DNA of 64,000 bases from GCA-2746365 sp963711255 (GCA_963711255.1 CAVQDO010000019.1:1-64000); one strand, 5' to 3'. Shown: positions 8,519 to 18,286, numbered from the stretch's first letter. Notes: a model not told the origin generated them from the letters alone. Translations and numbers: made by a program.

Positions 8519-10017
8519 GTATTTCCCTGGCAGAGCTTTCTTTAGAATCCATGCTGCAGCTCAGCATCATCCTGCCGATGTTGGCAACGTTGCTGATTGT
8601 AGCGACAGGGCGTAAGCCCAACCTGCGCGAGGGAGTAACCATAAGCACTTCTTTAGTGCTGCTCTATCTTGTGGTGAACCTGTACCAGGGTCTCAAACAG
8701 GGTGAGATAATCAGCGTACACTGGTGGGAACTTTTGCCGGGTTTAAATATAAGTTTTAGCGTCGAAGCCCTGGGAATGCTGTTTGCCTTAATTGCCAGCT
8801 TTCTCTGGCTGATCACTACGGTCTATGCCATCGGTTATATGCGTAGTCATCATGAAATAAATCAAACACGCTTCTACGCCTGCTTTGCTATCGCCATCGG
8901 CAGCGTCATGGGTATTGCCTTTGCCGACAACCTGTTCACCCTGTTTATCTTTTACGAAGTGTTGACCCTGTCTACCTATCCACTGGTCACCCATGCCGGA
9001 ACTGAAGAGGCAAAAAAAGGCGGACGAATTTACCTTGGTATCTTGCTGAGCACATCGATTGCCTTTTTCCTGCTAGCCATCGTCAGTACCTGGTTCGTTG
9101 CCGGCACCCTGGACTTTACGCCCGGCGGCGTATTTGACGCTGACGTCAATACCACGCTTGCAGGCGCGATACTGCTGCTGTTTATTTTTGGTATCGGCAA
9201 GGCCGCAATCATGCCCTTCCATCGCTGGTTACCTGCTGCCATGGTCGCACCCACGCCAGTAAGCGCCCTGCTACATGCGGTGGCCGTGGTAAAAGCCGGT
9301 GTATTTACTGTATTAAAAGTGTGTGTGTTTATCTTTGGCATCGATCTATTATCGGTACTGCCAAGCACACAGTTCCTGCTCTACCTGGCAGGTGCATCCA
9401 TATTACTGGCCTCACTGGTAGCTATGCGACAGGACAATTTAAAAGCCAGGCTGGCATACTCGACCGTTAGCCAGCTGGGTTATGTCACCATGGGTGCATT
9501 GCTGGCTACACCGGCGGGGGTTATCGGCAGCTCGATGCATATTGCTATGCATGCCTTTGGTAAAATCACCCTGTTTTTCTGCGCCGGCGCTATTTTAGTT
9601 GCGGCACATAAATCGAAAATAAGTGAAATGCGCGGTCTGGGCAAGCAGATGCCAATCACCATGGCGGCATTTTTTATCGCCAGCCTCAGCATCATCGGCG
9701 TACCGCCCGCAGGCGGCACCTGGAGCAAGTGGTACCTGTTAATGGGCACACTGGATACGCAGCAATGGCTGCTGATGGGCGTGCTCGTGATAAGTTCATT
9801 GTTGAATATCGCTTATCTATTACCCATCCCTATCCATGCTTTTTTATCAACGGATAAAACATCCAACGCTAATACCGGCATACAGGAAGCACCACTACCT
9901 TCATTAATAGCGCTATGCATTACAACCATTGGCTGCCTGGTTTTATTTATCTATCCGCAGCCACTGTTTGAACTCGCCAGTAATATTTTGTCAATTGGAG
10001 ATGTCACAAATGAATGA
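8515..10017 (+). CDS. NuoM/L-like antiporter subunit, second of three
   Basis: 500-residue proton-channel subunit of the NuoL/M/N family in the Mrp operon. The TM5 glutamate (LFIFYEVLTLSTYPLVTH), TM7 lysine (FGIGKAAIMPFHRWLPAAM) and the following HAVAVVKAGVF helix with its lysine are intact, so it should be an active channel. In classical operons the N-terminal part of MrpA supplies this module. Here MrpA is absent as one piece, and this protein and the one two genes on probably replace it. Start ATGA overlaps the previous stop. Confidence 0.9.
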   Translation: MSISLAELSLESMLQLSIILPMLATLLIVATGRKPNLREGVTISTSLVLLYLVVNLYQGLKQGEIISVHWWELLPGLNISFSVEALGMLFALIASFLWLITTVYAIGYMRSHHEINQTRFYACFAIAIGSVMGIAFADNLFTLFIFYEVLTLSTYPLVTHAGTEEAKKGGRIYLGILLSTSIAFFLLAIVSTWFVAGTLDFTPGGVFDADVNTTLAGAILLLFIFGIGKAAIMPFHRWLPAAMVAPTPVSALLHAVAVVKAGVFTVLKVCVFIFGIDLLSVLPSTQFLLYLAGASILLASLVAMRQDNLKARLAYSTVSQLGYVTMGALLATPAGVIGSSMHIAMHAFGKITLFFCAGAILVAAHKSKISEMRGLGKQMPITMAAFFIASLSIIGVPPAGGTWSKWYLLMGTLDTQQWLLMGVLVISSLLNIAYLLPIPIHAFLSTDKTSNANTGIQEAPLPSLIALCITTIGCLVLFIYPQPLFELASNILSIGDVTNE

Positions 10018-10264
10018 AGCCGATAACAAGCACTGGCTGGTGAGACCTGAGACCATACGTTGGCTGTGGCGGGGAGGCATCGTGTTACTGGCTATGGTGA
10101 CACTGGCTGACTTTTTTATTCACACGCATTCCAGCTTCCAGATCGACGGCAGCTTTGGCTTTTATTCCTGGTATGGATTCATCGTCTGCGTTGCCATGGT
10201 TCTGTTTGCAAAAGCCCTGGGCATTTTTCTGAAGCGCAAGGATACCTATTATGACGATGAGTGA
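10010..10264 (+). CDS. Small two-helix membrane protein of the Mrp operon
   Basis: 84 residues from ATG 10010, preceded by TTGGAG at the right spacing. It overlaps both neighbours (8 bases before, 14 after). Two hydrophobic segments (residues about 22-38 and 50-70) are joined by a polar loop, and a charged tail follows (KRKDTYYDDE). I do not recognise a named family. Its position between two NuoL-like genes suggests an accessory or assembly subunit of the antiporter. Further upstream ATGs in the same frame (9929, 10001) overlap the previous gene and lack a ribosome site. Confidence 0.8.
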   Translation: MNEADNKHWLVRPETIRWLWRGGIVLLAMVTLADFFIHTHSSFQIDGSFGFYSWYGFIVCVAMVLFAKALGIFLKRKDTYYDDE

Positions 10265-11945
10265 TTTCCCACCAGGCCTTATCTTGATCCTCGGTGCTTT
10301 CCTGCTGCCGATCGTGGCTCAGAGTATTCGTTCTGCACTCATCCTCGGTCTACCCGCACTGACACTTTGGCTAATATGGAACTTGCCTGAAGGCTCATTT
10401 GCAATAATGCCCTTGCTCGATTACCAGTTGACCCTGGTACGAAGCGACATGCTAAGCCGTATCTTCGCTACTATTTTTTCCATCATGACATTTGCCGGCG
10501 GATTATACGCACTGAAACAGGAGCGGTTGCTTGAACTGGCTGCCGTGTTTGTCTATGCCGGTAGCGCCATTGGCGCCGTCTTCGCCGGAGACCTGATCAG
10601 CCTGTTCATATTCTGGGAGATGATGGCACTGGCCTCTACCCTGGTGGTACTTTCTGCTGGCGGTACCTTGAGTTACCGGGTAGCAATACGTTATTTCCTG
10701 GTCCATGTGTTTGGCGGTTCGCTGTTATTGATCGGAATACTGGCACATATTCATGATGTCGGCTCCACTGCCTTCGTCGCAATGGAACTTAATTCATTTG
10801 GCAGTTACCTGATCCTGGCCGGATTCCTTATCAATGCAGCAGCACCTCCACTGTCAGCGTGGCTGGCTGATGCTTACCCTGAAGCATCTTATACGGGCAC
10901 TGTATTTCTTTCTGCGTTTACCACCAAAGCTGCAGTATATGCCCTTCTGCGTGGTTTCCCGGGCACTGAAATTCTTATTTTCATCGGCATATTCATGATC
11001 TTTTACGGCATCATATACGCCCTGCTGGAAAATGATATGCGCCGCATCCTTGCTTACAGCATCGTCAACCAGGTGGGTTTCATGGTGACGGGTATCGGCA
11101 TCGGTACCGAAATGGCACTAAATGGTGTCGCAGCACATGCCTTCACTCATATCATCTACAAGGCCTTGTTACTCATGTCTGCAGGCTCCGTTCTTTACAT
11201 GACAGGCAAACGTAAATGCACCGATCTGGGCGGCTTATTTCAGAGTATGCCTGTCACCACCGCATGCGGCATCATTGGTGCATTATCGATCTCCTCATTC
11301 CCTCTCACTTCTGGTTTCATCAGCAAATCGATGATCAGTCAATCTGCCGCAGATGAGAGCTTTATTTTTGTCTGGTTTATGTTACTTGCTGCCTCGGCAG
11401 GCGTATTTCTTCACGCCGGCATTAAATTTCCCTGGTTTGTTTTCTATCAGAAAGATTCAGGTCTACGACCACCTGACCCACCCTGGAATATGCAACTGGC
11501 TATGATTTTATTTGCGGGTTTATGTATCGGTTTAGGCATATGGCCAGAATACCTGTACGCCATGCTTCCCTATACTGTCTCCTATGAACCCTATACCGTA
11601 CCGCATGTGGTTAACATGCTGCAGCTGTTACTGTTCTCAGGTTTTGCTTTTTTTATCATGCTGCCATTGATGAAGCGAACCTTGACCATCACCCTGGACT
11701 TCGACTGGCTTTATCGCCGGGCAATGCCAAAGGTATTACAACGAATGTTTGCCAGCCTATGGAGAACCGACCAGGCATTTCGTCAGGCATCGCTTACGAT
11801 ACTGGACAGTGGCCTGACTTCGCTAGCGCGAAGACATGAAGGTGTTAGCCGTTTACTGTCACGTACTTATCCTGCAGGCAGCATGGTTATGTGGGTGGCA
11901 GTGATTCTGGCAGCGTATTTATTCCTGAGCTTTATTACGCATTAA
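10251..11945 (+). CDS. NuoL/M/N-like antiporter subunit, third of three
   Basis: 564-residue, multi-helix protein ending the Mrp operon. The TM5 glutamate is kept (SLFIFWEMMALAST) and so is a lysine in TTKAAVYALLR. In the TM7 position, where channel subunits have lysine, this one reads GFLINAAAPPLSAWLADAY, so the usual TM7 lysine is missing. The last 100 residues form a hydrophilic stretch (FDWLYRRAMPKVLQRMF) and a final helix, a layout also seen in long antiporter-like subunits. Proton transport may be altered, or the subunit may be structural. Confidence 0.88.
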   Translation: MTMSDFPPGLILILGAFLLPIVAQSIRSALILGLPALTLWLIWNLPEGSFAIMPLLDYQLTLVRSDMLSRIFATIFSIMTFAGGLYALKQERLLELAAVFVYAGSAIGAVFAGDLISLFIFWEMMALASTLVVLSAGGTLSYRVAIRYFLVHVFGGSLLLIGILAHIHDVGSTAFVAMELNSFGSYLILAGFLINAAAPPLSAWLADAYPEASYTGTVFLSAFTTKAAVYALLRGFPGTEILIFIGIFMIFYGIIYALLENDMRRILAYSIVNQVGFMVTGIGIGTEMALNGVAAHAFTHIIYKALLLMSAGSVLYMTGKRKCTDLGGLFQSMPVTTACGIIGALSISSFPLTSGFISKSMISQSAADESFIFVWFMLLAASAGVFLHAGIKFPWFVFYQKDSGLRPPDPPWNMQLAMILFAGLCIGLGIWPEYLYAMLPYTVSYEPYTVPHVVNMLQLLLFSGFAFFIMLPLMKRTLTITLDFDWLYRRAMPKVLQRMFASLWRTDQAFRQASLTILDSGLTSLARRHEGVSRLLSRTYPAGSMVMWVAVILAAYLFLSFITH

Positions 11946-11957
11946 TATAATCGCAAC

Positions 11958-11985
11958 TGTAGGAGCGCTTTTCAAAGCGCGAATT
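11958..11985. repeat. REP-like palindromic element
   Basis: TGTAGGAGCG followed by a perfect 7-bp palindrome (GCGCTTT tc AAAGCGC, 11965-11980) has the form of the REP elements common between genes in Pseudomonas and related bacteria. It sits 13 bases after the Mrp operon and may protect the transcript end. Only this copy is seen here. Confidence 0.6.
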
Positions 11986-12061
11986 TCTATCAGCTTACAC
12001 CCTCATCAATTCAGAATAAATTACACGACTGGCCACTTCAGGCCAGCAACGGATGTTCAAG

Positions 12062-12097
12062 ATAAATAAAAAAGGCCCTTTACCGAAGTAAAGGGCC
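12062..12097 (-). terminator. Intrinsic terminator of the multihaem cytochrome gene
   Basis: On the minus strand a 10-bp perfect stem (GGCCCTTTAC/GTAAAGGGCC) with a TTCG tetraloop is followed by TTTTTT. It lies 30 bases after the cytochrome stop codon. It could also slow transcripts leaving the Mrp operon. Confidence 0.9.
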
Positions 12098-12127
12098 TAC
12101 CATTAATAACTACTTAGGAGGGTATAG

Positions 12128-14500
12128 TTATTCTATGATTTCTTCCTTGCTATAGACTTCATAGATAGCCAGTTTCTTCAGTGTCGAAGCAGGTAGCGCT
12201 GTGTTCAGGAAGCCGTCAGCAGCGGTTGGGAACTTGCCGTTTGCGCCTTTCTTCAAATAGTACACCTTGTATTTCACTGTTAATGGGAATGCCGCATCTT
12301 CAGTGTCATATTCGATGCTGTACTTTTCTTTTTCGTTTGGTTTGAAACGATTATCAGTTGCGATATTCGAATCGAAACCTGGACGAACCACATGACTACC
12401 GTCTGTTGCACGCTTACCAGTCTCACGGCCGTAGATACGGGTGAAATGCTCAGCGGTGCCTTCGATATCGGTGATCTTCTTGGACGTGGTAACACCTTTG
12501 ACTGCCCAGACACCTGGTGCGGTTTCAACGGCTGTACTAGCAGTCACAGTCGCATCAGGAGATACCCAGTCGAACAGCGTCTGATCCATGAACTGACTGT
12601 TCACTCGCTCGCCTTTCCTGGAGAGATCCGGGCCATATCCCTGGATAACGACATCACTGCCTTTTTTGTACTTGACTTTGACTTCATCAAAACCGTCCAT
12701 GATGGTATCGCCTTCCAGCACAGCAACCTGGTTAGTCACAGATTTAAACCTGGACTTACCTTTCGCTTTCTTGAATGAAAGCTTGTCGCCATTAGCATCG
12801 GTAACGACAACACGTGTCAGCACGCGACGCATAGGATGCGCGCCCGGGAACATATGTGCAGTTTTGTTAAGTAAGGAAGTCTTGACGGTTAGTTTCCTGT
12901 CTTTTTTACCTTTCTTATCATGTCCATGGCTTTTACCACTGATCTTCGCAGACATTTTAGATTCGAAGCCTGTCTTAATCTTGGTCAGACCAAAGTCAGC
13001 CTTGTTAGCACCCATGAAGGCATGGTTGTTGAAGTAACCTTCGGCAACCGGACCTTCTGTACCGCCATCTGATGGTGGCAGGAAGTGCTCAGTTAAACTC
13101 GGATTATCAGCTAATGTGAACAGCGTATCAGGCTGATCCCACTGATGCAGTATGGTTACAGCTTCACCATTTTTCTCGGTAAGCGGTTCCATATGACAAC
13201 GCTGACATTTGGGCGATGTCTTGGTATCTTCGTAGTTATTACCAACACCGTCACTCATCGCTGTCCATGTGCTGCATAGCTCGAGGAACTGATCAGGATT
13301 ATCACCAGCAGCCTGTACACCTGGTTCACCGTTAGACTCAGGATTGAGCGCCAGTGAAGAACGCTGGTGACATGACAGACACAGTGACTTGCCGTAGGCA
13401 GCAAACTGGTGCCTGGATTCGAACTTGTCGCCATGCTCTGCATCAACCGCAGCCACGAAGTCAGCTTTAACTAAAGCCTCACGGTCAGACACATCATCAT
13501 CACGGCTATTTTCCAGGCCGGTGATACCGAATGGGCCATAATAAGGACCGCCGGTGTAGTGACATTCTTTATCGCCGTCACCGTTCTCATCATCAGGATC
13601 ATTACAACCAGTCGGCGTGCTCTTTATGGTGTGACGGCCATCAGCGGCTTTAGCTATATCATATTCAGCCGCTTCTTTAGGTGTATCACCCGTATCAACA
13701 TACTTCTCTGGACCGATCAACGCGAAGAATGCGTTCATGTCTAGCGTACTTGCATCTGGGCTATAGAAAAGCGTATCACCCGCATTGCGTACCACGGGAC
13801 CGATAGGCCCCATCTTCATCGGATTCTTAAGCGTGTACTGTCCGAGGTCACCATCTGTATCGTTCATCATGCGAACGGTTTCCACACTGTGACAGTATGC
13901 ACAGTTGACGCCTTCACGGTTATGGCTGTTACCAATGTGATAATCCACGGTATAGACCTTACCGGTCCTGGCCATAGAAACGACTGTTGCTTCCTGCGCA
14001 GGATCGTAAGCTGGTGTCGTACCGGCCAGATTACTCTGCAGTGCTTTGGCATCTGCATAGGCATTCGGATCTACATTCTGGTCACCGACTTCAGTCAGAG
14101 TAACCTTGTAGTCGCCAGAATAATAAGCGGTAGGCGCATGACACTTGATACATACCTGACTCGTTTTCTGCATCGTGGCTACTTTATATTCACCAGTAGG
14201 ACCGAGAGCGCCGATCTTGCTCGCCTGTAATCTCAGGAAATCCTGGTACTTGGACTGGAAGATCGGGTCTTCCCATGACTTGGCGTGCATGGAGGTCTTC
14301 CAGGTATCGTATAAATCGTTATGGCAGTGCTGACATTTCTGTTCAGCACTATCAAACAATGTGTGTTGGTAGCCAGTATTTGCGATAACCTCCGCATCTC
14401 CTGGTCCTGCCAGCTCAGTACGTCCACCATCTGCAAGACTGACCTGCGTGAGTAGCAGGCATATTCCCGCCAGGAATAAACCCTCTAAAAATTTTTTCAT
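12128..14500 (-). CDS. Periplasmic multihaem cytochrome c, 790 residues
   Basis: Exported electron-transfer protein. A clear signal peptide (MKKFLEGLFLAGICLLLTQVSLA) is followed by five CxxCH haem motifs at residues 56-60, 117-121, 200-204, 374-378 and 432-436, all in the N-terminal 440 residues. A sixth CH occurs as C299-x13-C313-H314 around an Asp/Asn/Gly-rich loop that looks like a calcium site. The C-terminal 350 residues have no haem motif and look beta-rich, with a conserved MFPGAHPMRRV block. The start has a strong ribosome site (GGAGGATGAAATG). It is monocistronic with its own terminator. Partner and substrate are unknown; the general form recalls cytochrome c554-like proteins. Confidence 0.88.
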   Translation of the reverse strand: MKKFLEGLFLAGICLLLTQVSLADGGRTELAGPGDAEVIANTGYQHTLFDSAEQKCQHCHNDLYDTWKTSMHAKSWEDPIFQSKYQDFLRLQASKIGALGPTGEYKVATMQKTSQVCIKCHAPTAYYSGDYKVTLTEVGDQNVDPNAYADAKALQSNLAGTTPAYDPAQEATVVSMARTGKVYTVDYHIGNSHNREGVNCAYCHSVETVRMMNDTDGDLGQYTLKNPMKMGPIGPVVRNAGDTLFYSPDASTLDMNAFFALIGPEKYVDTGDTPKEAAEYDIAKAADGRHTIKSTPTGCNDPDDENGDGDKECHYTGGPYYGPFGITGLENSRDDDVSDREALVKADFVAAVDAEHGDKFESRHQFAAYGKSLCLSCHQRSSLALNPESNGEPGVQAAGDNPDQFLELCSTWTAMSDGVGNNYEDTKTSPKCQRCHMEPLTEKNGEAVTILHQWDQPDTLFTLADNPSLTEHFLPPSDGGTEGPVAEGYFNNHAFMGANKADFGLTKIKTGFESKMSAKISGKSHGHDKKGKKDRKLTVKTSLLNKTAHMFPGAHPMRRVLTRVVVTDANGDKLSFKKAKGKSRFKSVTNQVAVLEGDTIMDGFDEVKVKYKKGSDVVIQGYGPDLSRKGERVNSQFMDQTLFDWVSPDATVTASTAVETAPGVWAVKGVTTSKKITDIEGTAEHFTRIYGRETGKRATDGSHVVRPGFDSNIATDNRFKPNEKEKYSIEYDTEDAAFPLTVKYKVYYLKKGANGKFPTAADGFLNTALPASTLKKLAIYEVYSKEEIIE

Positions 14501-14891
14501 TTCATCCTCCAGCCCGAAGGCCGCCTTTTGTAGCAGTTATTTTTACACCGTGGATTTTTATTCAAAACACTGCCAGACAGCTAGTACTTTGTTCGTTCAT
14601 TTTCGTTCATATTAGAAAAATCAAATATAGATTCCATATAAATCAATAGCTTGCAGACAGGCATCAAAATCGAGCAAGCATCAGTGTAAATATCATCCTT
14701 CGTAAAAAAATTCACCTGTAGCAGAATCTCATACTCTCCTTACTACAACGTGTCACAGGAATGATGCAGACGGGAAATCTAAATGCAGCACGCTTGCTGG
14801 ATAGCAGTGGCGAACAGACGATAAAAAATACTTAAAAGCGTAGTCACTTCTACTATACAAATTAGATTAATGACGTGATAAGGTGCGCGCC
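14501..14891. other. Divergent intergenic region, cytochrome c / DUF481 protein
   Basis: 391 bases with no gene. The one pattern I see is TTCGTTCAT at 14592-14600, repeated at 14602-14610 with a 10-base period, about 95 bases upstream of the cytochrome start. This is a plausible regulator site. No clear promoter was found for either gene. Confidence 0.5.
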
Positions 14892-15689
14892 ATGAATTTT
14901 GCCGCCGTTACTGTTTCAATTAAAAATCTTTGTTTTCTGCTAGCCAGCCTTGCTATATTTCTTGGCACCTTGCCTGCTCACGCCATTGTCAGCATGGAAG
15001 ATGTGCACCTGGGTAAACCTGTTGCCGGCTTTAGCGGTTTTTTTGATCTTGACCTTAGTAACGAGAGCGGTAATACGGACCAAAAAGGCGCCGCGTCAGG
15101 TGTGAAATTGCAATGGTCTAAAGACAGGATCACTGATTTCATCCTGATAAACTATGAATACGGTGAAACTGACGGGCTGAAAAATAAAAACAAGGGGTTT
15201 GCCCATTTTCGTCATATCAACCAGTTCAAGCCTAAATTCGCCTGGGAAGGATTTAGCCAGTTCTCCTCCAATGAATTTACCAATTTAACCCTGCGCGCAC
15301 TGCTTGGCGGTGGCGCACGATTAACCCTTAGTGAAATTGATGATCGCCATACTTTTTTACTTGGCCTTGGTTTGTTTTATGAGTATGAAAAGATTAAAAC
15401 GATATACCCTGAAGAGAAACAGTCAGAAAGTGTAATACGCGCCAACACTTACCTGGTTTTCAAGTTCCACTTCAATGATCACGTGTCGTTAGTAAGCTCA
15501 ACTTATTATCAGCCAAGCCTGAAACAATTCGCTGATTTTCGTGTTGTTGAAGATCTGTCGCTGGTAAGCAGCTTGACTGACAATACTGCTTTAAAAGTAG
15601 GCATAGATATTGCTCATGACAGTGAACCGCCACGCGACATTAAAAGAACAGATACCTCATTGAAAATAGGCATATCAATCAGTTTCTGA
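14892..15689 (+). CDS. DUF481-family outer-membrane beta-barrel protein
   Basis: 265 residues from ATG 14892 (AAGG nine bases before; an in-frame GTG lies at 14883). A signal peptide ends near PAHA. The rest is alternating beta-strand sequence with the DUF481 (YdiY-like) pattern: FFDLDLSNESGNTDQKG at the start, repeated strands and a C-terminal aromatic residue (ISISF) as needed for barrel insertion. In other bacteria the family is salt-induced and of unknown function. It stands alone. Confidence 0.8.
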   Translation: MNFAAVTVSIKNLCFLLASLAIFLGTLPAHAIVSMEDVHLGKPVAGFSGFFDLDLSNESGNTDQKGAASGVKLQWSKDRITDFILINYEYGETDGLKNKNKGFAHFRHINQFKPKFAWEGFSQFSSNEFTNLTLRALLGGGARLTLSEIDDRHTFLLGLGLFYEYEKIKTIYPEEKQSESVIRANTYLVFKFHFNDHVSLVSSTYYQPSLKQFADFRVVEDLSLVSSLTDNTALKVGIDIAHDSEPPRDIKRTDTSLKIGISISF

Positions 15690-15859
15690 TAGAACATGCT
15701 GCTAAAAAAATAACGGGATCAGGTCTTTTCTACCCCCGTACTTTTCTATTTTATTTGTGACACAGGCCGACTATGAAGCGATGAGATCCATTGCGCTTTC
15801 ACCTTCAATTGTGTATTTTGTGCAGTTATAAATAGAAATCTATTTTGAGTTACCTATAA

Positions 15860-16312
15860 ATGATAAATCTTCATGCAATAACTTCTCGCTTTCAAAGAAT
15901 GATGTTTTTCTGTATCGCGACACTGTTTTCATCGATCTTATCTGCCGAGCAAAAACCCTATGCGCCAGAAACTATTCAGGATGTAACCGTCGTTACAGCT
16001 GAACAGGTGATTGATATGATCCTTGCTGATCCGGAGCTGATCGTGATCGATTCACGAAAAAAATCCGAATACACGAAAGGGCATATTGAAGGCGCAATCA
16101 ACCTGCTGAATACCAGGCTGCAGCGCTCGGATCTTGAACAGCTCACACTGGAAAAATCCAGAGCTATGCTTTTTTACTGTAATGGTCTGCGTTGCCTCAG
16201 GAGCAGCGACTCGATCAAAAAAGCGAAGAGCTGGGGTTACACAAATTTGATCTGGTTCCGCGGCGGCTGGAAGGAGTGGACAGAAAAGCGTCTGCCTGTT
16301 ATCACTGAGTGA
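15860..16312 (+). CDS. Exported rhodanese-like sulfurtransferase
   Basis: 150 residues: a signal peptide (FCIATLFSSILSA) and a single rhodanese domain. The active loop is CNGLRC with the catalytic cysteine first, and the CH2A-like motif (IDSRKKSEYTKGHIEGAINL) and the C-terminal WRGGW-type motif (FRGGWKEWTEKRLPV) are present. It should act on sulfane sulfur in the periplasm, or serve as a thiol-binding protein. The next gene begins 47 bases on and may be cotranscribed. Confidence 0.88.
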   Translation: MINLHAITSRFQRMMFFCIATLFSSILSAEQKPYAPETIQDVTVVTAEQVIDMILADPELIVIDSRKKSEYTKGHIEGAINLLNTRLQRSDLEQLTLEKSRAMLFYCNGLRCLRSSDSIKKAKSWGYTNLIWFRGGWKEWTEKRLPVITE

Positions 16313-16359
16313 TAGTTTAAATAAATGCAGTACAACCCCGTTGAAGTAATATTCTCTTA

Positions 16360-18213
16360 ATGAAGATCGAATCGCTTTCAATTAAATCCTCAACCATCGC
16401 GATATTCAGCATGATTGGCCTTATCGCCATCATCCTTTCCCTGTCGGCGGGCACCTACTTCAAACAGACAGCGCTGAATGCGCAGGTTAACAGTCTGTCC
16501 CGTGTGATCGAAGTTGCTGCGCAGGAGATAATTGAGAAAGTGAGGAACCATAGCTTCGATATGGGGACAAAACTGGGGCACAGCAGGGAACTGATTTCTA
16601 CCGTCAAGTCTTCGACCCGAATGATCAATGTGGCTGTGAATAAAAAAATCCTGGTTAAGCTGCTCGATGATCCGTTTGTAAATGGTTTTGTCGGCTTTTC
16701 TGAAATCGATCTGAAAAAGATCAGGGTCTATGACCTCAAGCTGGAACTCATCGCCGAGAGCAGCGCCGGCAGTAAGAACATTGATGACGGACTGCCTGCT
16801 CATATCGTTAAACGTTTCACCAATAGAAATCCTTCTGATCGCCTGAAAGCGGTGGATGCCATGTGGATATCCGAGCAAGGCCCGTTATTTTCGACACTGG
16901 TGCCGCTTGGCGGCCTGCGTCCTGTGGGCTATCTGGAAATAGTCGTAGACCCGGTGTTCAATCTTCCGGGTATCAGTAATATCACAAAAACCCCTGTCAG
17001 CATCTTCTCCATTTCAGGGCATCAGCTCAATTCCATTTCGCTGGAAATCACCGGCGGTCACCTGCCCGTTGAGTTCACCTTACTGGCCTCTGATGGCACG
17101 CCCGCCTACCGCATCGTCGGCCATGAAAACATAGACGAACTGACAAAACAAATGGAAAGAACACAGACTGTAACCATCAGCAGTTTTCTGTTGCTGTCGC
17201 TCAGTAGCCTGTTATTTGCGCTATGGCTGTTCAATAAATTTCTGTTTATACCCGTCAGCCGCATGATTAAAGACATGGAGCAGATTACACACGGCAAACT
17301 CGAGTTGACGGTTAACAATAAAGGGCTGAGGGATTTTCACATCCTGGCCGATGCATTCAATTCCATGACTGACCAGGTAAGGATGCGGACTAATGATCTG
17401 CAGCGATTACTCGACCTGGATGACAATGCATTGATGTGTTTTGATCAGGATAACGACGCTGTCTATTTCAACAAAGGTGCTACCAGCTTATTCGGCTACA
17501 GCAAAGATGAGATCGTCGATCTGGATATCGCTGACCTGATTACGGATGATATCCACACCACCATAAAAAATGCGGCCGGGTCGGATGAGGTTCAGCAGGG
17601 CAAGCTGCGAGCTCAGCTTAGCTGTAAGAATAAAGACGGTAACGTATTTCAGAGCGACGCCATCATTAATACCATCGATGTACTGGGACACAGCGGTATT
17701 GCGATAGCCTTATCCGCTTTACCGGATGCAGCGCATGATACCTCCTCGCAAAGTGATCAGCGGCTGGATGCTGTCGAGCAAACACTGAGCAGTCTTCTGG
17801 CCTTTGCCAAAGACAACCCGGGGGTCATGTCAGGTATACAGCAGCAGGTGATGTCGGGTTCTGCGGGAGCCGCTTCTGACGCCCAAAAAATAGTTATACG
17901 ACAGCAGGTTGTCAGTATCATGAATCTTGCGTTGGCCTGCTGGGAGCATGATATAGGCAAGACCAAACTGGAGCTGGCAGAAGAAAGTAAAATCTGGCCG
18001 GTCTACATGGACAAATCAACACCGACCACCCGTACCCTGGATAAATATCTGAATATCGATTTATGCCCAAAGAACCCGCGTAGCCAGAGAGTCATCGATA
18101 CGGCTGAATTCGTACTGCGAAAAATGAAAAATTCCAGCACGGATAAATGCCAGGCACTAAAAGAAGGACTGGACACTTTCCGGCACCTGGTATCCGGCGT
18201 CAGGTCAAAATGA
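16360..18213 (+). CDS. Membrane sensor: periplasmic domain, HAMP, PAS and novel C-terminal domain
   Basis: 617 residues. TM1 is at about 10-32, a periplasmic sensor domain follows to 270, TM2 is at 273-298, HAMP at 296-345 and PAS at about 350-455 (ALMCFDQDNDAVYFNKGATSLFGY). No kinase, GGDEF, EAL or methyl-accepting domain follows. Instead, residues 500-617 form a helical domain with the block LALACWEHDIGKTKLELAEE and TRTLDKYL. I have a memory of similar tails in other PAS proteins but cannot name them. It could bind DNA or another protein. It lies just after the rhodanese gene. Confidence 0.8.
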   Translation: MKIESLSIKSSTIAIFSMIGLIAIILSLSAGTYFKQTALNAQVNSLSRVIEVAAQEIIEKVRNHSFDMGTKLGHSRELISTVKSSTRMINVAVNKKILVKLLDDPFVNGFVGFSEIDLKKIRVYDLKLELIAESSAGSKNIDDGLPAHIVKRFTNRNPSDRLKAVDAMWISEQGPLFSTLVPLGGLRPVGYLEIVVDPVFNLPGISNITKTPVSIFSISGHQLNSISLEITGGHLPVEFTLLASDGTPAYRIVGHENIDELTKQMERTQTVTISSFLLLSLSSLLFALWLFNKFLFIPVSRMIKDMEQITHGKLELTVNNKGLRDFHILADAFNSMTDQVRMRTNDLQRLLDLDDNALMCFDQDNDAVYFNKGATSLFGYSKDEIVDLDIADLITDDIHTTIKNAAGSDEVQQGKLRAQLSCKNKDGNVFQSDAIINTIDVLGHSGIAIALSALPDAAHDTSSQSDQRLDAVEQTLSSLLAFAKDNPGVMSGIQQQVMSGSAGAASDAQKIVIRQQVVSIMNLALACWEHDIGKTKLELAEESKIWPVYMDKSTPTTRTLDKYLNIDLCPKNPRSQRVIDTAEFVLRKMKNSSTDKCQALKEGLDTFRHLVSGVRSK

Positions 18214-18235
18214 CATAAAGCAAAACTTTATGTCA
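18211..18235. terminator. Perfect inverted repeat at the sensor stop codon
   Basis: TGACATAAAG caaaa CTTTATGTCA, 10-bp stem and 5-base loop, beginning with the TGA stop itself. There is no T-tract after it, so it may be a weak terminator, an mRNA-stabilising hairpin or a protein-binding site in front of the moxR operon. Confidence 0.45.
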
Positions 18236-18286
18236 TAGTTAGGATCTGTAATCTTTTAATATTCAGCCTGATTTGGCCATCCTGTA

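Noticed and set aside
15710..15745. GGGATCAGGTCTT string as a second transposase flank
   Set aside because: Too short and diverged from the 4076 sequence to support a mobile-element call.
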